In this document: one piece after another, positions 1 through 7,660 of the stretch
How positions within the stretch are numbered: the stretch's first letter is position 1
Layout: each line of letters begins with the position of its first letter
Made by a program: the position numbers and the translations under genes
DNA from: Neorhizobium tomejilense
GTDB lineage: Bacteria; Pseudomonadota; Alphaproteobacteria; Rhizobiales; Rhizobiaceae
Reading direction: 5' to 3'
NCBI GenBank assembly: GCA_002968845.1
Contig: PVBG01000007.1
Location: 124,001 to 188,000 of the forward strand
Length of the DNA: 64,000 bases
Notes under the pieces: model-generated
Database searches by the model: none
Told to the model about the DNA's origin: nothing
Seen by the model: only the letters and a program-made list of their open reading frames with translations

Positions 1-682
1 AACGGGCCACAGCGCCGGCGACCGAGATCGAGGCGATGATGGTGCCGTCGGCGCCGGTGATCGGGGCGGCGACGGAGAAGGCGCCCTCGTCGAGATCGTT
101 GAGCACGATATTGTAGCCGTTGGCGCGGATGCGTTCGAGTGCCTGGCGTAGTTTAGCCCGGTCGGTGATCGTGTAGGGCGTGAAGGCTTCAAGCGGCTGG
201 GAAAGGGCCGCATCAATGACCGACGGATCTGCGTAAGCCAGCAGAAGCAGCGACCCGCCGCCCGCATGCAATGGGCCGTTGCGTCCCGCCTGGGCAAAAA
301 GCCGGATCGAATGGCGGCCGGCGCGGGTTGCCAGAACGTAGGTCTTCAGGCCTTCGCGCACAACAAGGTTGACGTTCTCGGATGTCTGGTCGCGGAGCGC
401 ATCCATGACCGGCCGGGCAGCGTAAAGCAGGGCGCCGTCCTTGCCAAGGCGCTCGCCGAGTACGCCGATGCGGTAGCCGAGCGAGAATTCGGCACGCTCC
501 GGATCGCGCGATACGAAGCCGCGCTCCTCCAGGGTGTGGAGCAGGCGGAAGACCAGCGATTTGGTCATCCCCAGAGATTTGGCAAGCGACGTGACGCCCT
601 GGTCCGGACGATCGGCAAGGGCTTCGAGAAGGGCCAGCGCCCGGTCCACGGCCGCGATCTTGTAGTCTTTTGGTTCGGTCAT
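1..682 (-). CDS. IclR-family transcriptional regulator (3' end cut by window)
   Basis: Reading the minus strand from an ATG at 682 gives 227 residues before the window edge. An IclR regulator is usually about 250-260 residues, so only the last part is missing. The N-terminus holds a winged helix-turn-helix (residues about 8-65; AVDRALALLEAL, VTSLAKSLGMTKS, LEERGFV). After it comes the effector-binding domain with the family-typical ARPVMDALRD and AGRNGPLHAGGGSLLLLAY stretches. GGAGGA lies 7-12 bases upstream of the start. It is divergent from the peptide-transporter/hydantoinase operon beginning at 968 and is the obvious local regulator. IclR proteins usually respond to a small-molecule substrate or intermediate; here that ligand would be whatever the operon degrades (inference). 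Confidence 0.9.
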   Translation of the reverse strand, partial: MTEPKDYKIAAVDRALALLEALADRPDQGVTSLAKSLGMTKSLVFRLLHTLEERGFVSRDPERAEFSLGYRIGVLGERLGKDGALLYAARPVMDALRDQTSENVNLVVREGLKTYVLATRAGRHSIRLFAQAGRNGPLHAGGGSLLLLAYADPSVIDAALSQPLEAFTPYTITDRAKLRQALERIRANGYNIVLNDLDEGAFSVAAPITGADGTIIASISVAGAVAR

Positions 683-766
683 CGGATGGTCTCCTCCGGC
701 ATCTGATTTGGATTGCTTGAAGCTTCTTGCAATCTTCTTGGAATGTGTTTTACTCGCTCTCAATGC

Positions 767-779
767 GAAACGATGTTTC
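767..779. promoter_or_regulatory. Palindrome GAAAC-GAT-GTTTC, candidate IclR operator
   Basis: A perfect inverted repeat with 5-bp arms and a 3-bp centre lies in the 285-bp gap between the divergent IclR gene and the transporter operon, 85 bp from the regulator start and about 190 bp from the operon start. IclR-family operators are commonly short palindromes of this size. The flanks are AT-rich (ACACAATAAAACATTG follows it), as expected of a promoter. No other use of the site is evident. Confidence 0.5.
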
Positions 780-967
780 ACACAATAAAACATTGAGAGC
801 CAGGTTGCAAACCCTTCAAAGGCGCTCATGAATTTATTCTGTGGATTGAGTATCGGCATTGAACGCGCGGGAAACGTGTTCGAAGGCCGATTTCGGATTT
901 GCGATGCGGAGGGAGAAAACCCTTTGCCACATAAGAAAATAGTCAAGCTATTCAGAGGAGAACGACC

Positions 968-2620
968 ATGAAGTCCCTTTTGAGAATTGCATTCGCAGCT
1001 TTTGTGGTGACGGCCATCGCACTGCCCGCATGGGCCGGCGATCCGATCCGCAAGATCACCGTCCTGTCCCGTCCGCAGGCCGGCCAGCAGGCAGAATTCC
1101 AGTCCGTCCAGCTGATCGCCCAGGAATGGCGCAAGCTTGGCCTCGATGTCGAAGTCCGGGCGATCCCCTGGGAACAGATGTCCGACGAGGTCTGGTACAA
1201 GCGCGACCAGTGGGACTCCACCGCCTGGCAGATGGTCGGCCGTCCTGAGCGCTCAGATCCGGACGAGCTCATCTTCAACCTCTTCCATTCCTCGACCGCC
1301 AAGGACGGCTACAATTTCGCGGGCTACCTGAACAAGGACTACGATGCGACCGCCGAAGCCCAGCGCGGCGAGATCGATCCGGCCAAGCGCAAGGCGCTGG
1401 TCTTCAAGGCGCAGGAGATTCTTTCCAAGGATCAGCCCTACATGATGCTCGTGCATCCGAAGTCGACCTTTGCTTTCGACAAGACCGTCTGGAAGCCGGA
1501 ATCGGTCGTCAACCAGAGCGGTATCGGCATCCGCAACACCTGGACCTTCCTCGGTGTCGAGCCCGCGGGTGCCAAGAAGGACCTGATCATCAACTCGTCC
1601 GACAATATCAAGGCGATCAACCCGCTCTATATCTCGGGCAGCGTCGACAGCTGGATCACCGAACTCGTCTGGGACCGCCTGCTGCGCGTCGGCCCGGATG
1701 GCCTGCCGAAGGCGTGGGCCGCCGAGAGCTTCACCTGGAAGGACGGCACCACGGTCGACGTGAAGCTGAAGTCCGGCATGAAGTGGCATGACGGCAAGCC
1801 GGTCACGCCTGATGACGTCAAGTTCTCGTTCGAGGCGGCGGTCGGCGGCGAAGCCCCGATGTACAAGCCCTTCGCGACGAACATCGACTCGATCACCACG
1901 AATGGCGACGCCATCACCTTCAAGCTGAAGAAGCCGGCCGCCTCCTTCGTTACGTCCAGCCTTGCCAAGGTCAACCTGATCCCGAAGCACATCTGGGAAC
2001 CGATCCTGAAGGACCTCGCCGCCAAGCCAGAGACTGCCGAAAGCTATCAGGAACAGATGCCGATCGGCTCCGGCCCGTTCAAGTTCACCAGCTGGGCGAA
2101 AAACGAATCCGTCACGCTTGCAGCCAACAAGGATCACTTCGCGGCGCCGAAAGTCGATCGCTGGATCCTGCGTATCGTACCGAATGCCGAAGCCGCGCTC
2201 GGCATGCTGCGCTCGGGTGAAATCAACTTCATGGGCGAGTTCACCGGCGATCCGCAGGTGCTCATCGATGCGGCAAAGAAAGACGGCGACCTGGAAGTGG
2301 TTTCCACCGTCGACATGGGCTTCCGCTACATCGCCTTCAACGAACGTCGCGCGCCCTTCAACGACCCGGCCTTCCGTCGCGCACTTTCCGAAGCGGTCGA
2401 CCGCCAGCTGATCGTCAAGGCTGCCTACAAGAGCTTCGCGGTCGGTTCGAACTCCATCGTCTCGCCGGCGCTCGAGTTCTGGCATGACAAGTCGGTCGTC
2501 GACAGTTTCAAGACCGGTCAGGCCGTTGCGGCCAAGACCCTGAAGGATGCCGGCTATACGCTGGAAGGCGGCAAGCTGCGTTATCCGGGTGACACCAAGG
2601 AAACCATCGCCGCCAAGTAA
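968..2620 (+). CDS. ABC transporter substrate-binding protein, peptide/nickel family (SBP_bac_5)
   Basis: 550 residues, the normal size for a family-5 solute-binding protein. It begins with a Sec signal peptide (MKSLLRIAF...ALPAWAG, residues 1-24), so it is periplasmic. The body has the lobe I features of the family (KITVLSRPQAG near the N-terminus, WAAESFTWKDGTTVDVKLKSGMKWHDGKPVTPDDVKFSFE around residue 245-290, and IGSGPFKFTSW near 370). An AGAGGAG ribosome site lies 5 bases upstream of ATG 968. It is the first gene of an operon with two permeases, two ATPases and hydantoinase-type enzymes, so the ligand is probably an oligopeptide-like or cyclic-amide compound rather than nickel. Ligand identity is not readable from sequence. 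Confidence 0.93.
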   Translation: MKSLLRIAFAAFVVTAIALPAWAGDPIRKITVLSRPQAGQQAEFQSVQLIAQEWRKLGLDVEVRAIPWEQMSDEVWYKRDQWDSTAWQMVGRPERSDPDELIFNLFHSSTAKDGYNFAGYLNKDYDATAEAQRGEIDPAKRKALVFKAQEILSKDQPYMMLVHPKSTFAFDKTVWKPESVVNQSGIGIRNTWTFLGVEPAGAKKDLIINSSDNIKAINPLYISGSVDSWITELVWDRLLRVGPDGLPKAWAAESFTWKDGTTVDVKLKSGMKWHDGKPVTPDDVKFSFEAAVGGEAPMYKPFATNIDSITTNGDAITFKLKKPAASFVTSSLAKVNLIPKHIWEPILKDLAAKPETAESYQEQMPIGSGPFKFTSWAKNESVTLAANKDHFAAPKVDRWILRIVPNAEAALGMLRSGEINFMGEFTGDPQVLIDAAKKDGDLEVVSTVDMGFRYIAFNERRAPFNDPAFRRALSEAVDRQLIVKAAYKSFAVGSNSIVSPALEFWHDKSVVDSFKTGQAVAAKTLKDAGYTLEGGKLRYPGDTKETIAAK

Positions 2621-2627
2621 TCTTCAT

Positions 2628-2666
2628 GGGAGGCGGTGAGTTCTCCCAGGCGCCGCCTCCCTTTTT
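2628..2666 (+). terminator. Intra-operon hairpin with T-run after the binding-protein gene
   Basis: GGGAGGCGG (2628-2636) pairs with CCGCCTCCC (2653-2661) and is followed directly by TTTTT. It has the form of a Rho-independent terminator but sits between the binding-protein gene and its permease gene, so it probably terminates only part of transcription or protects the upstream mRNA end. This would give more binding protein than membrane components. Confidence 0.7.
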
Positions 2667-2741
2667 GCCTGACGCTTGACATCGGCAGCCTCGCCTTGTC
2701 CTCCCAAGGCGGCGCCGAGCCAAGAGAAGGAATTTTTTCAG

Positions 2742-3719
2742 ATGAAGAATTTCAAGGCTGTGGGCAGCAGGTTGCTGCAGCTCGCACTTGTTTTATGGGC
2801 GGTGGTGACCATCCTGTTTCTGATGTTCCGGCTGATGCCGGGCAATCCGATGGCCGCCTATATCGACCCGACCTTTACGCTCGAGCAGCAGCAGCAGCTG
2901 ATGGCCCAGTTTGGCCTCGACAAACCGCTGTGGCATCAATACCTGATCTATCTCGGTAATCTTCTGCAGGGCGAGCTCGGCCAGAGTTTTCGCTATCGCG
3001 AACCGGTCGGCCAGCGCATCTGGATCCTGCTGCCGAACACACTGATCCTCACCTTCTCCTCGCTGATCGTCGCCTATGTCTTCGGCATTCTCGCTGGCGC
3101 CTATCTCGCCTGGCGCCGCGGCAGCTGGGTGGAGCAGGCGGCCATTCCGCTGGTGCTCACCACCCGCGCCATGCCGGAGTTCTGGCTCGGCATGGTGATG
3201 CTGGCGATCTTCTCGTTTTCGCTCGGCTGGCTGCCGGCCGGCGGCACGCGCGCCCCGGGCAACGAATATTCCGGCTTTCTCGATCTCTATACCTCGCGCG
3301 ATTTCCTCGCCCATCTGGCGCTGCCGGCGGCGACCTTGGCGATCTACAGCCAAGGCCTGCCGCTTCTCCTGATGCGCTCCAACATGCTCGACGTGATGAA
3401 GGAGGATTTCGTCACCATGGCCCGCATCAAGGGCTTGTCGACCTGGACCGTGATGGTGCGTCACGCCGCCCGCAACGCGCTGCTGCCGGTGATGACCTCG
3501 TTTGCGATCGCCGTCGGCTATCAGCTGCAGGGCAATGTCGTGGTGGAATCGGTGTTCTCCTGGCCAGGCCTCGGCCGCGAACTGGTCAACGCCGTTGCCG
3601 CTTCCGACTATCCGCTGGCGCAGGGTGCCTTCCTGATGATCGCGCTCGTGGTGATCTTCATGAATCTGCTCGCCGACCTGCTCTATGCGTTCCTCGATCC
3701 GAGGATTTCCCATGCCTGA
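2742..3719 (+). CDS. ABC transporter permease, DppB/OppB type
   Basis: 325 residues with about six membrane segments, including one near the N-terminus (LLQLALVLWAVVTILFLMFRL). The N-terminal region PGNPMAAYIDPTFT and LGQSFRYREPV is typical of the first permease of peptide/nickel importers, and the EAA loop is at ARIKGLSTWTVMVRHAARNALLP. I chose ATG 2742 because GAGAAGG lies about 11 bases upstream. A longer in-frame reading from 2676 would run through a proline/alanine-rich stretch lacking family similarity. It overlaps the next permease by 8 bp, indicating translational coupling. Confidence 0.92.
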   Translation: MKNFKAVGSRLLQLALVLWAVVTILFLMFRLMPGNPMAAYIDPTFTLEQQQQLMAQFGLDKPLWHQYLIYLGNLLQGELGQSFRYREPVGQRIWILLPNTLILTFSSLIVAYVFGILAGAYLAWRRGSWVEQAAIPLVLTTRAMPEFWLGMVMLAIFSFSLGWLPAGGTRAPGNEYSGFLDLYTSRDFLAHLALPAATLAIYSQGLPLLLMRSNMLDVMKEDFVTMARIKGLSTWTVMVRHAARNALLPVMTSFAIAVGYQLQGNVVVESVFSWPGLGRELVNAVAASDYPLAQGAFLMIALVVIFMNLLADLLYAFLDPRISHA

Positions 3720-4626
3720 GATCGCCGCACCCGCCATCACCAAGCCGAGACGCCCCAATATTATTGCCCGGATGTTTCGCGCACTGAGACTGCCGATGAA
3801 CGACCCGTTCGCGGTCGCCGGTCTCCTCATCTATCTGGTGTTCGTCGTCGTCGCCGTGTTCGCCGATCAGATCGCCACACATGACCCGACCGAAATTCTC
3901 TACACGCCAGCCTACGATCTCGCGGCGGACCTCCGGCCGGGGCAGGATGATTTCCTCATGGGAACCACCAGCCTCGGCCGGGACATCTTCTCGCAACTCG
4001 TCTACGGCAGCCGCTCGGCGCTGCTGATCGGCATCACCGCCGCCTTCATGGTGGCTCTGATCGGCTCGGTCATCGGCCTCGTCGCCGGTTATTTCGGTCG
4101 CTGGGTGGACGCCATCCTGATGCGGCTCGCGGATATCGCCTTCGGCATTCCATTTCTGCCATTCGTCATCGTGCTGGCGGCCTTCCTGCGACCTTCGATC
4201 TGGAACGTCGTCATCGCCATGGCACTGGTGCTGTGGCGCGATACCGCCCGCGTCATCCGCAGCCAGGTGCTGACGCTTCGGACCCGCGGTTATGTCGAGG
4301 CGGCGCGGGTGGCGGGGTCTTCCGACGTCAAGATCATCCTGCGCCATATCGCGCCCAACATCCTGCCGCTGTCCTTCCTTTACGGATCGATCGCGATCGG
4401 CTGGGCGATCCTGACCGAAGCGTCGATCAGTTTCCTGGGCTTCGGCGATCCCAATTCGATCAGCTGGGGCTACATGCTGCAGGATGCGTTTGCCAGCCAG
4501 GCGCTCGCCAAACAGGCCTTCTACTGGTTCGTGCCCCCGGGCATCTGCATCATCCTCGTCGTCAGCGCGGGCTTCTTCATCACCCGCGGTTATGAAAACA
4601 TCCTCTTCCCGAAGTTGAGCCGATGA
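3712..4626 (+). CDS. ABC transporter permease, DppC/OppC type
   Basis: 304 residues with a soluble N-terminal tail, a first membrane helix at about residues 38-58 (GLLIYLVFVVVAVFADQIA), the periplasmic loop with FLMGTTSLGRDIFSQLVYGSR that marks the second permease of this family, and five more helices. The EAA loop is ARVAGSSDVKIILRHIAPNILP. The start overlaps the upstream gene, and the stop overlaps the following ATPase by 4 bp (ATGA). With the preceding permease it forms the channel for the periplasmic binding protein encoded at 968. Confidence 0.93.
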   Translation: MPEIAAPAITKPRRPNIIARMFRALRLPMNDPFAVAGLLIYLVFVVVAVFADQIATHDPTEILYTPAYDLAADLRPGQDDFLMGTTSLGRDIFSQLVYGSRSALLIGITAAFMVALIGSVIGLVAGYFGRWVDAILMRLADIAFGIPFLPFVIVLAAFLRPSIWNVVIAMALVLWRDTARVIRSQVLTLRTRGYVEAARVAGSSDVKIILRHIAPNILPLSFLYGSIAIGWAILTEASISFLGFGDPNSISWGYMLQDAFASQALAKQAFYWFVPPGICIILVVSAGFFITRGYENILFPKLSR

Positions 4627-5639
4627 GCGAACCTCTTCTTTCCGTCAGAGATCTTCGGGTCAGCTATCAGGTGGGGCGCAATTTCGTCCATGCCGTGGAT
4701 GGCGCGAGCTTCGACATTCCACGTGGCTCGATCACCGGGCTCGTCGGCGAATCCGGCTGCGGCAAGACGACGGTTGCCCGGGCACTGACGCGGGTGATTG
4801 CCGAGAATGCGGCAATCACCGGTGGCCAGATTCTGTTTGACGGCAAGGATCTGGCCAAGATCCCCGAAAAGGATATGAACGCACTGCGCTGGCGCGACAT
4901 CGCCTTCATTCCCCAGAGCGCCATGAACTCCCTCGATCCGGTCTATACGGTCGAATACCAGCTCGACGAAGTGCTGCGCCGCCGCGGCGGCCTGAACCGC
5001 AAACAGTCCCGTGCCCGTTCCGAGGAACTGTTCGAGATGGTCGGCATCGATGCCAACCGCTTGACCGACTACCCGCACCAGTTCTCCGGCGGCATGCGCC
5101 AGCGCGTCGCGATTGCCCTGGCGCTCGCGCTCGATCCGAAGCTGATCATCGCCGACGAGCCGGTGACGGCGCTCGACGTCATCGTGCAGCGGCAGATCCT
5201 CGACCAGTTGAAGGAGCTGCAGACGCGGCTCGGCGTTTCGGTCATCCTCGTCACCCACGACATCTCGGTTGTCGCCTATATCTGCGACCGTACCGTCGTC
5301 ATGTATGCGGGCAAGGTCGCCGAATCCGGCACGATGCAGGCGGCGCTGACGGCGCCGTCGCATCCCTACACGATGGGCCTGCGCAACGCTTTCCCGGATC
5401 TGCAGGGGGCCGCCGCCGGCATCCTGACGCCGATCGAAGGCGCACCGCCGAACCTCGCCTCTCCGCCGGCCGGCTGCCGCTTCAAGCCGCGCTGTCCTTT
5501 CGCGCTCGACATTTGCGGCACCGAGCCGCCGATCGTTGAAGTCGCGCCGGGCCATCCGGTGCTTTGCCATCGTGCTAACGAGAGCGCTGCCCTGCGTATC
5601 GAAGCCGCCAGGACGGAGACATGGATGGCCCCGGCATGA
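4623..5639 (+). CDS. Peptide-type ABC transporter ATPase, DppD/OppD type
   Basis: 338 residues. Walker A is GESGCGKTT (residues 42-50), the signature is FSGGMRQR (about residue 153) and Walker B is LIIADEPVTALD (about 173). The C-terminal extension holds the oligopeptide-transporter cysteine motif (CRFKPRCPFALDICGTEPP), which in DppD/OppD homologues is associated with an iron-sulfur cluster. It is translationally coupled on both sides: ATGA overlap with the permease, and overlap with the second ATPase. It energises import together with the paralogue at 5621. Confidence 0.94.
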   Translation: MSEPLLSVRDLRVSYQVGRNFVHAVDGASFDIPRGSITGLVGESGCGKTTVARALTRVIAENAAITGGQILFDGKDLAKIPEKDMNALRWRDIAFIPQSAMNSLDPVYTVEYQLDEVLRRRGGLNRKQSRARSEELFEMVGIDANRLTDYPHQFSGGMRQRVAIALALALDPKLIIADEPVTALDVIVQRQILDQLKELQTRLGVSVILVTHDISVVAYICDRTVVMYAGKVAESGTMQAALTAPSHPYTMGLRNAFPDLQGAAAGILTPIEGAPPNLASPPAGCRFKPRCPFALDICGTEPPIVEVAPGHPVLCHRANESAALRIEAARTETWMAPA

Positions 5640-6640
5640 ACCCCGCCACCGAAAAAAACGTCAACAAGAAACCGGATATCCTGGTCTCGGTCTTCGATGC
5701 CAAGCTGCATTATGCCGTCGGCGGCGCGTTCGCGGCGATGCGCGGCAAGTCGACGGTGGTGAAAGCCGTCGATGGCGTCAGCTTCGATATCCGGCGGGGC
5801 GAAAGCGTCGGCCTGCTCGGCGAATCCGGCTGCGGCAAGACCTCGATGGGCCGGCTGCTGCTGAAGCTCGAGGAAAAGACCGGCGGCACGATCCATTTCG
5901 ACGGCGAGGAAATCGGCGCCGTGCGCGGCAGCGGGTTGAAGAAATTCCGCTCCAAGGCGCAACTGATCTTCCAGAACCCGTTCGATGCGATCAATCCGCG
6001 CTTCACCATCCGCCAGACGCTGGCCGAGCCGCTGGAAAATGCCGACATTCCGAGGCGCGAGCGCGAGGCCCGGATCATCACGGCGCTGGAATTGGTGAAG
6101 CTGCCGGAGCCTGCGCAGTTTCTCGACCGTTATCCGCATCACCTGTCCGGCGGCCAGTTGCAGCGCGTTGTGATGGCGCGGGCGCTGATCCTGCAGCCGG
6201 AATTCGTGGTGGCCGACGAACCGGTGTCGATGCTCGACGTCTCGGTGCGTGCCGGCGTGCTCAACGTTTTCCGCGATGTGCGCGACCGGCTAGGCCTCAC
6301 CGCCATCTATATCAGCCACGATCTGGCGCTGGTGCGTTACGTCTGCGAGCGGACGATCGTCATGTATCTCGGCCGGATCATGGAAGACGGACCGACCGAG
6401 GATATCGTCCGCGAGCCGCTGCACCCCTACACCAAGGCGCTGGTTGCTGCCGTCCCCGTGCCGAATCCCGACCAGAGCCACGAGCCGTTGCCGATCGGCC
6501 GCGGCGCGCCGGACCCGCGCAATCCACCCTCCGGCTGCGTTTTTCGCGACCGGTGTCCGGCGGCCCATGCGCGCTGTGCGGCCGAGGTGCCCCAGCCGAA
6601 ACCGGTCGGAACCCGCACTGTTGCCTGTCACCTGTACTGA
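5621..6640 (+). CDS. Peptide-type ABC transporter ATPase, DppF/OppF type
   Basis: 339 residues. Walker A is GESGCGKTS (about residue 66), the signature LSGGQLQR (about 175) and Walker B VVADEPVSMLD (about 196). The C-terminal motif CVFRDRCPAAHARCAAEVP carries the family cysteines. The region KSTVVKAVDGVSFDIRRGE matches the OppF-type N-terminus. Two starts are possible: ATG 5621, immediately behind GGAG, and ATG 5636, which forms an ATGA overlap with the upstream stop. Neither changes the product. It pairs with the ATPase at 4623. Confidence 0.93.
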   Translation: MDGPGMNPATEKNVNKKPDILVSVFDAKLHYAVGGAFAAMRGKSTVVKAVDGVSFDIRRGESVGLLGESGCGKTSMGRLLLKLEEKTGGTIHFDGEEIGAVRGSGLKKFRSKAQLIFQNPFDAINPRFTIRQTLAEPLENADIPRREREARIITALELVKLPEPAQFLDRYPHHLSGGQLQRVVMARALILQPEFVVADEPVSMLDVSVRAGVLNVFRDVRDRLGLTAIYISHDLALVRYVCERTIVMYLGRIMEDGPTEDIVREPLHPYTKALVAAVPVPNPDQSHEPLPIGRGAPDPRNPPSGCVFRDRCPAAHARCAAEVPQPKPVGTRTVACHLY

Positions 6641-6652
6641 TTGGAGTTGTTG

Positions 6653-7660
6653 ATGCTTGCCGCCTCCTACACACGCACCGGTCCTGCCGCGGAGGTTCTG
6701 TCCGTGGCTGAGATGGCTGCACCGATCGCCGGTCCCGGCGAGGTGCTGGTGCGTGTGCATGCGTCCGGCATCAACCCGGCCGACGTCAAACGCCGTGGCG
6801 GCTGGCGCGGCATGGGCATGGATCACAAGCTGATCATTCCGCATACGGATGGTGCCGGCGAGATCGTCGGCGCCGGGGCGGGCGTCGATCCGGCGCGCAT
6901 CGGCGAACGGGTCTGGATATGGAATGCCCAGGGCGGATACGGCGAAGCGGGCCGCGCGTTCGGCACCGCAGCCGAGTTTATCGCAATCGCCTCCCATCAG
7001 GCGGTGAGGCTTGCCGATAGCCTGAGTTTCGCCGACGGCGCCAATCTCGGCGTGCCGGCCATGACCGCCTATCGCGCGATTTTCTCCGACGGTCCGGTTA
7101 CCGGGCAGACGATATTCGTGAACGGTGCGGCCGGTGCGGTCGGTCATTTTGCGGTGCAGATGGCGGTTGCCGGCGGAGCGCGGGTGATCGGTACGGTCAG
7201 TACGCCGGAAGCCGCAGTGCACGTGAGGCAAGCCGGCGCTTTTGCGACGATCGACCGCAAGTGCGAAGACGTATCCGCCCGCATCCTCGAACTGACCGGG
7301 GCCCAGGGCATCGATCGCGTCGTTGAGGTCGATTTCGGGGCAAACCTGGAGCTCGACGCGGCCGTGCTGAAACGCAACGGCACCGTTGCCTCCTATTCGT
7401 CGAGCAGCAATCCGACGCCTGTGCTTCCCTATTACGCCTTTGCAGCCAAGGGCGCCAACCTGCGCTTCATCCAGGGTTTTCTGATCCCGGAGGATCAGCG
7501 GCTGGCGGGTGAAAGGACGATCGCCGAGCTTGCCGATGCCGGCAGGCTCAAGGTCGCCATCGGCGCGACATTCCCACTCGAAGACATCGCCAAGGCCCAT
7601 GAGCGCGTCGAGCGCGGTGGCCTTGGCAATGTCGTCGTTCTGATCGGAGCTGCCCAATGA
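6653..7660 (+). CDS. MDR-family NADPH:quinone oxidoreductase-like enzyme
   Basis: 335 residues of the medium-chain dehydrogenase/reductase superfamily: a GroES-like N-terminal domain (GEVLVRVHASGINPADVKRRGG) and a Rossmann domain with the nucleotide motif NGAAGAVGHFAVQMA near residue 158. The catalytic-zinc cysteine and the structural four-cysteine lobe of alcohol dehydrogenases are not visible, so it belongs with the zinc-free quinone reductase/zeta-crystallin type. ATG 6653 is preferred over an in-frame TTG at 6641 because GGAG sits 6 bases before it. Its place between transporter and hydantoinase genes suggests a redox step on a carbon skeleton released later in the pathway (inference). 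Confidence 0.85.
   Translation: MLAASYTRTGPAAEVLSVAEMAAPIAGPGEVLVRVHASGINPADVKRRGGWRGMGMDHKLIIPHTDGAGEIVGAGAGVDPARIGERVWIWNAQGGYGEAGRAFGTAAEFIAIASHQAVRLADSLSFADGANLGVPAMTAYRAIFSDGPVTGQTIFVNGAAGAVGHFAVQMAVAGGARVIGTVSTPEAAVHVRQAGAFATIDRKCEDVSARILELTGAQGIDRVVEVDFGANLELDAAVLKRNGTVASYSSSSNPTPVLPYYAFAAKGANLRFIQGFLIPEDQRLAGERTIAELADAGRLKVAIGATFPLEDIAKAHERVERGGLGNVVVLIGAAQ

Noticed and set aside
6641..6652. TTG start for the MDR oxidoreductase
   Set aside because: ATG 6653 has a properly spaced GGAG; the TTG would place that site inside the coding region.
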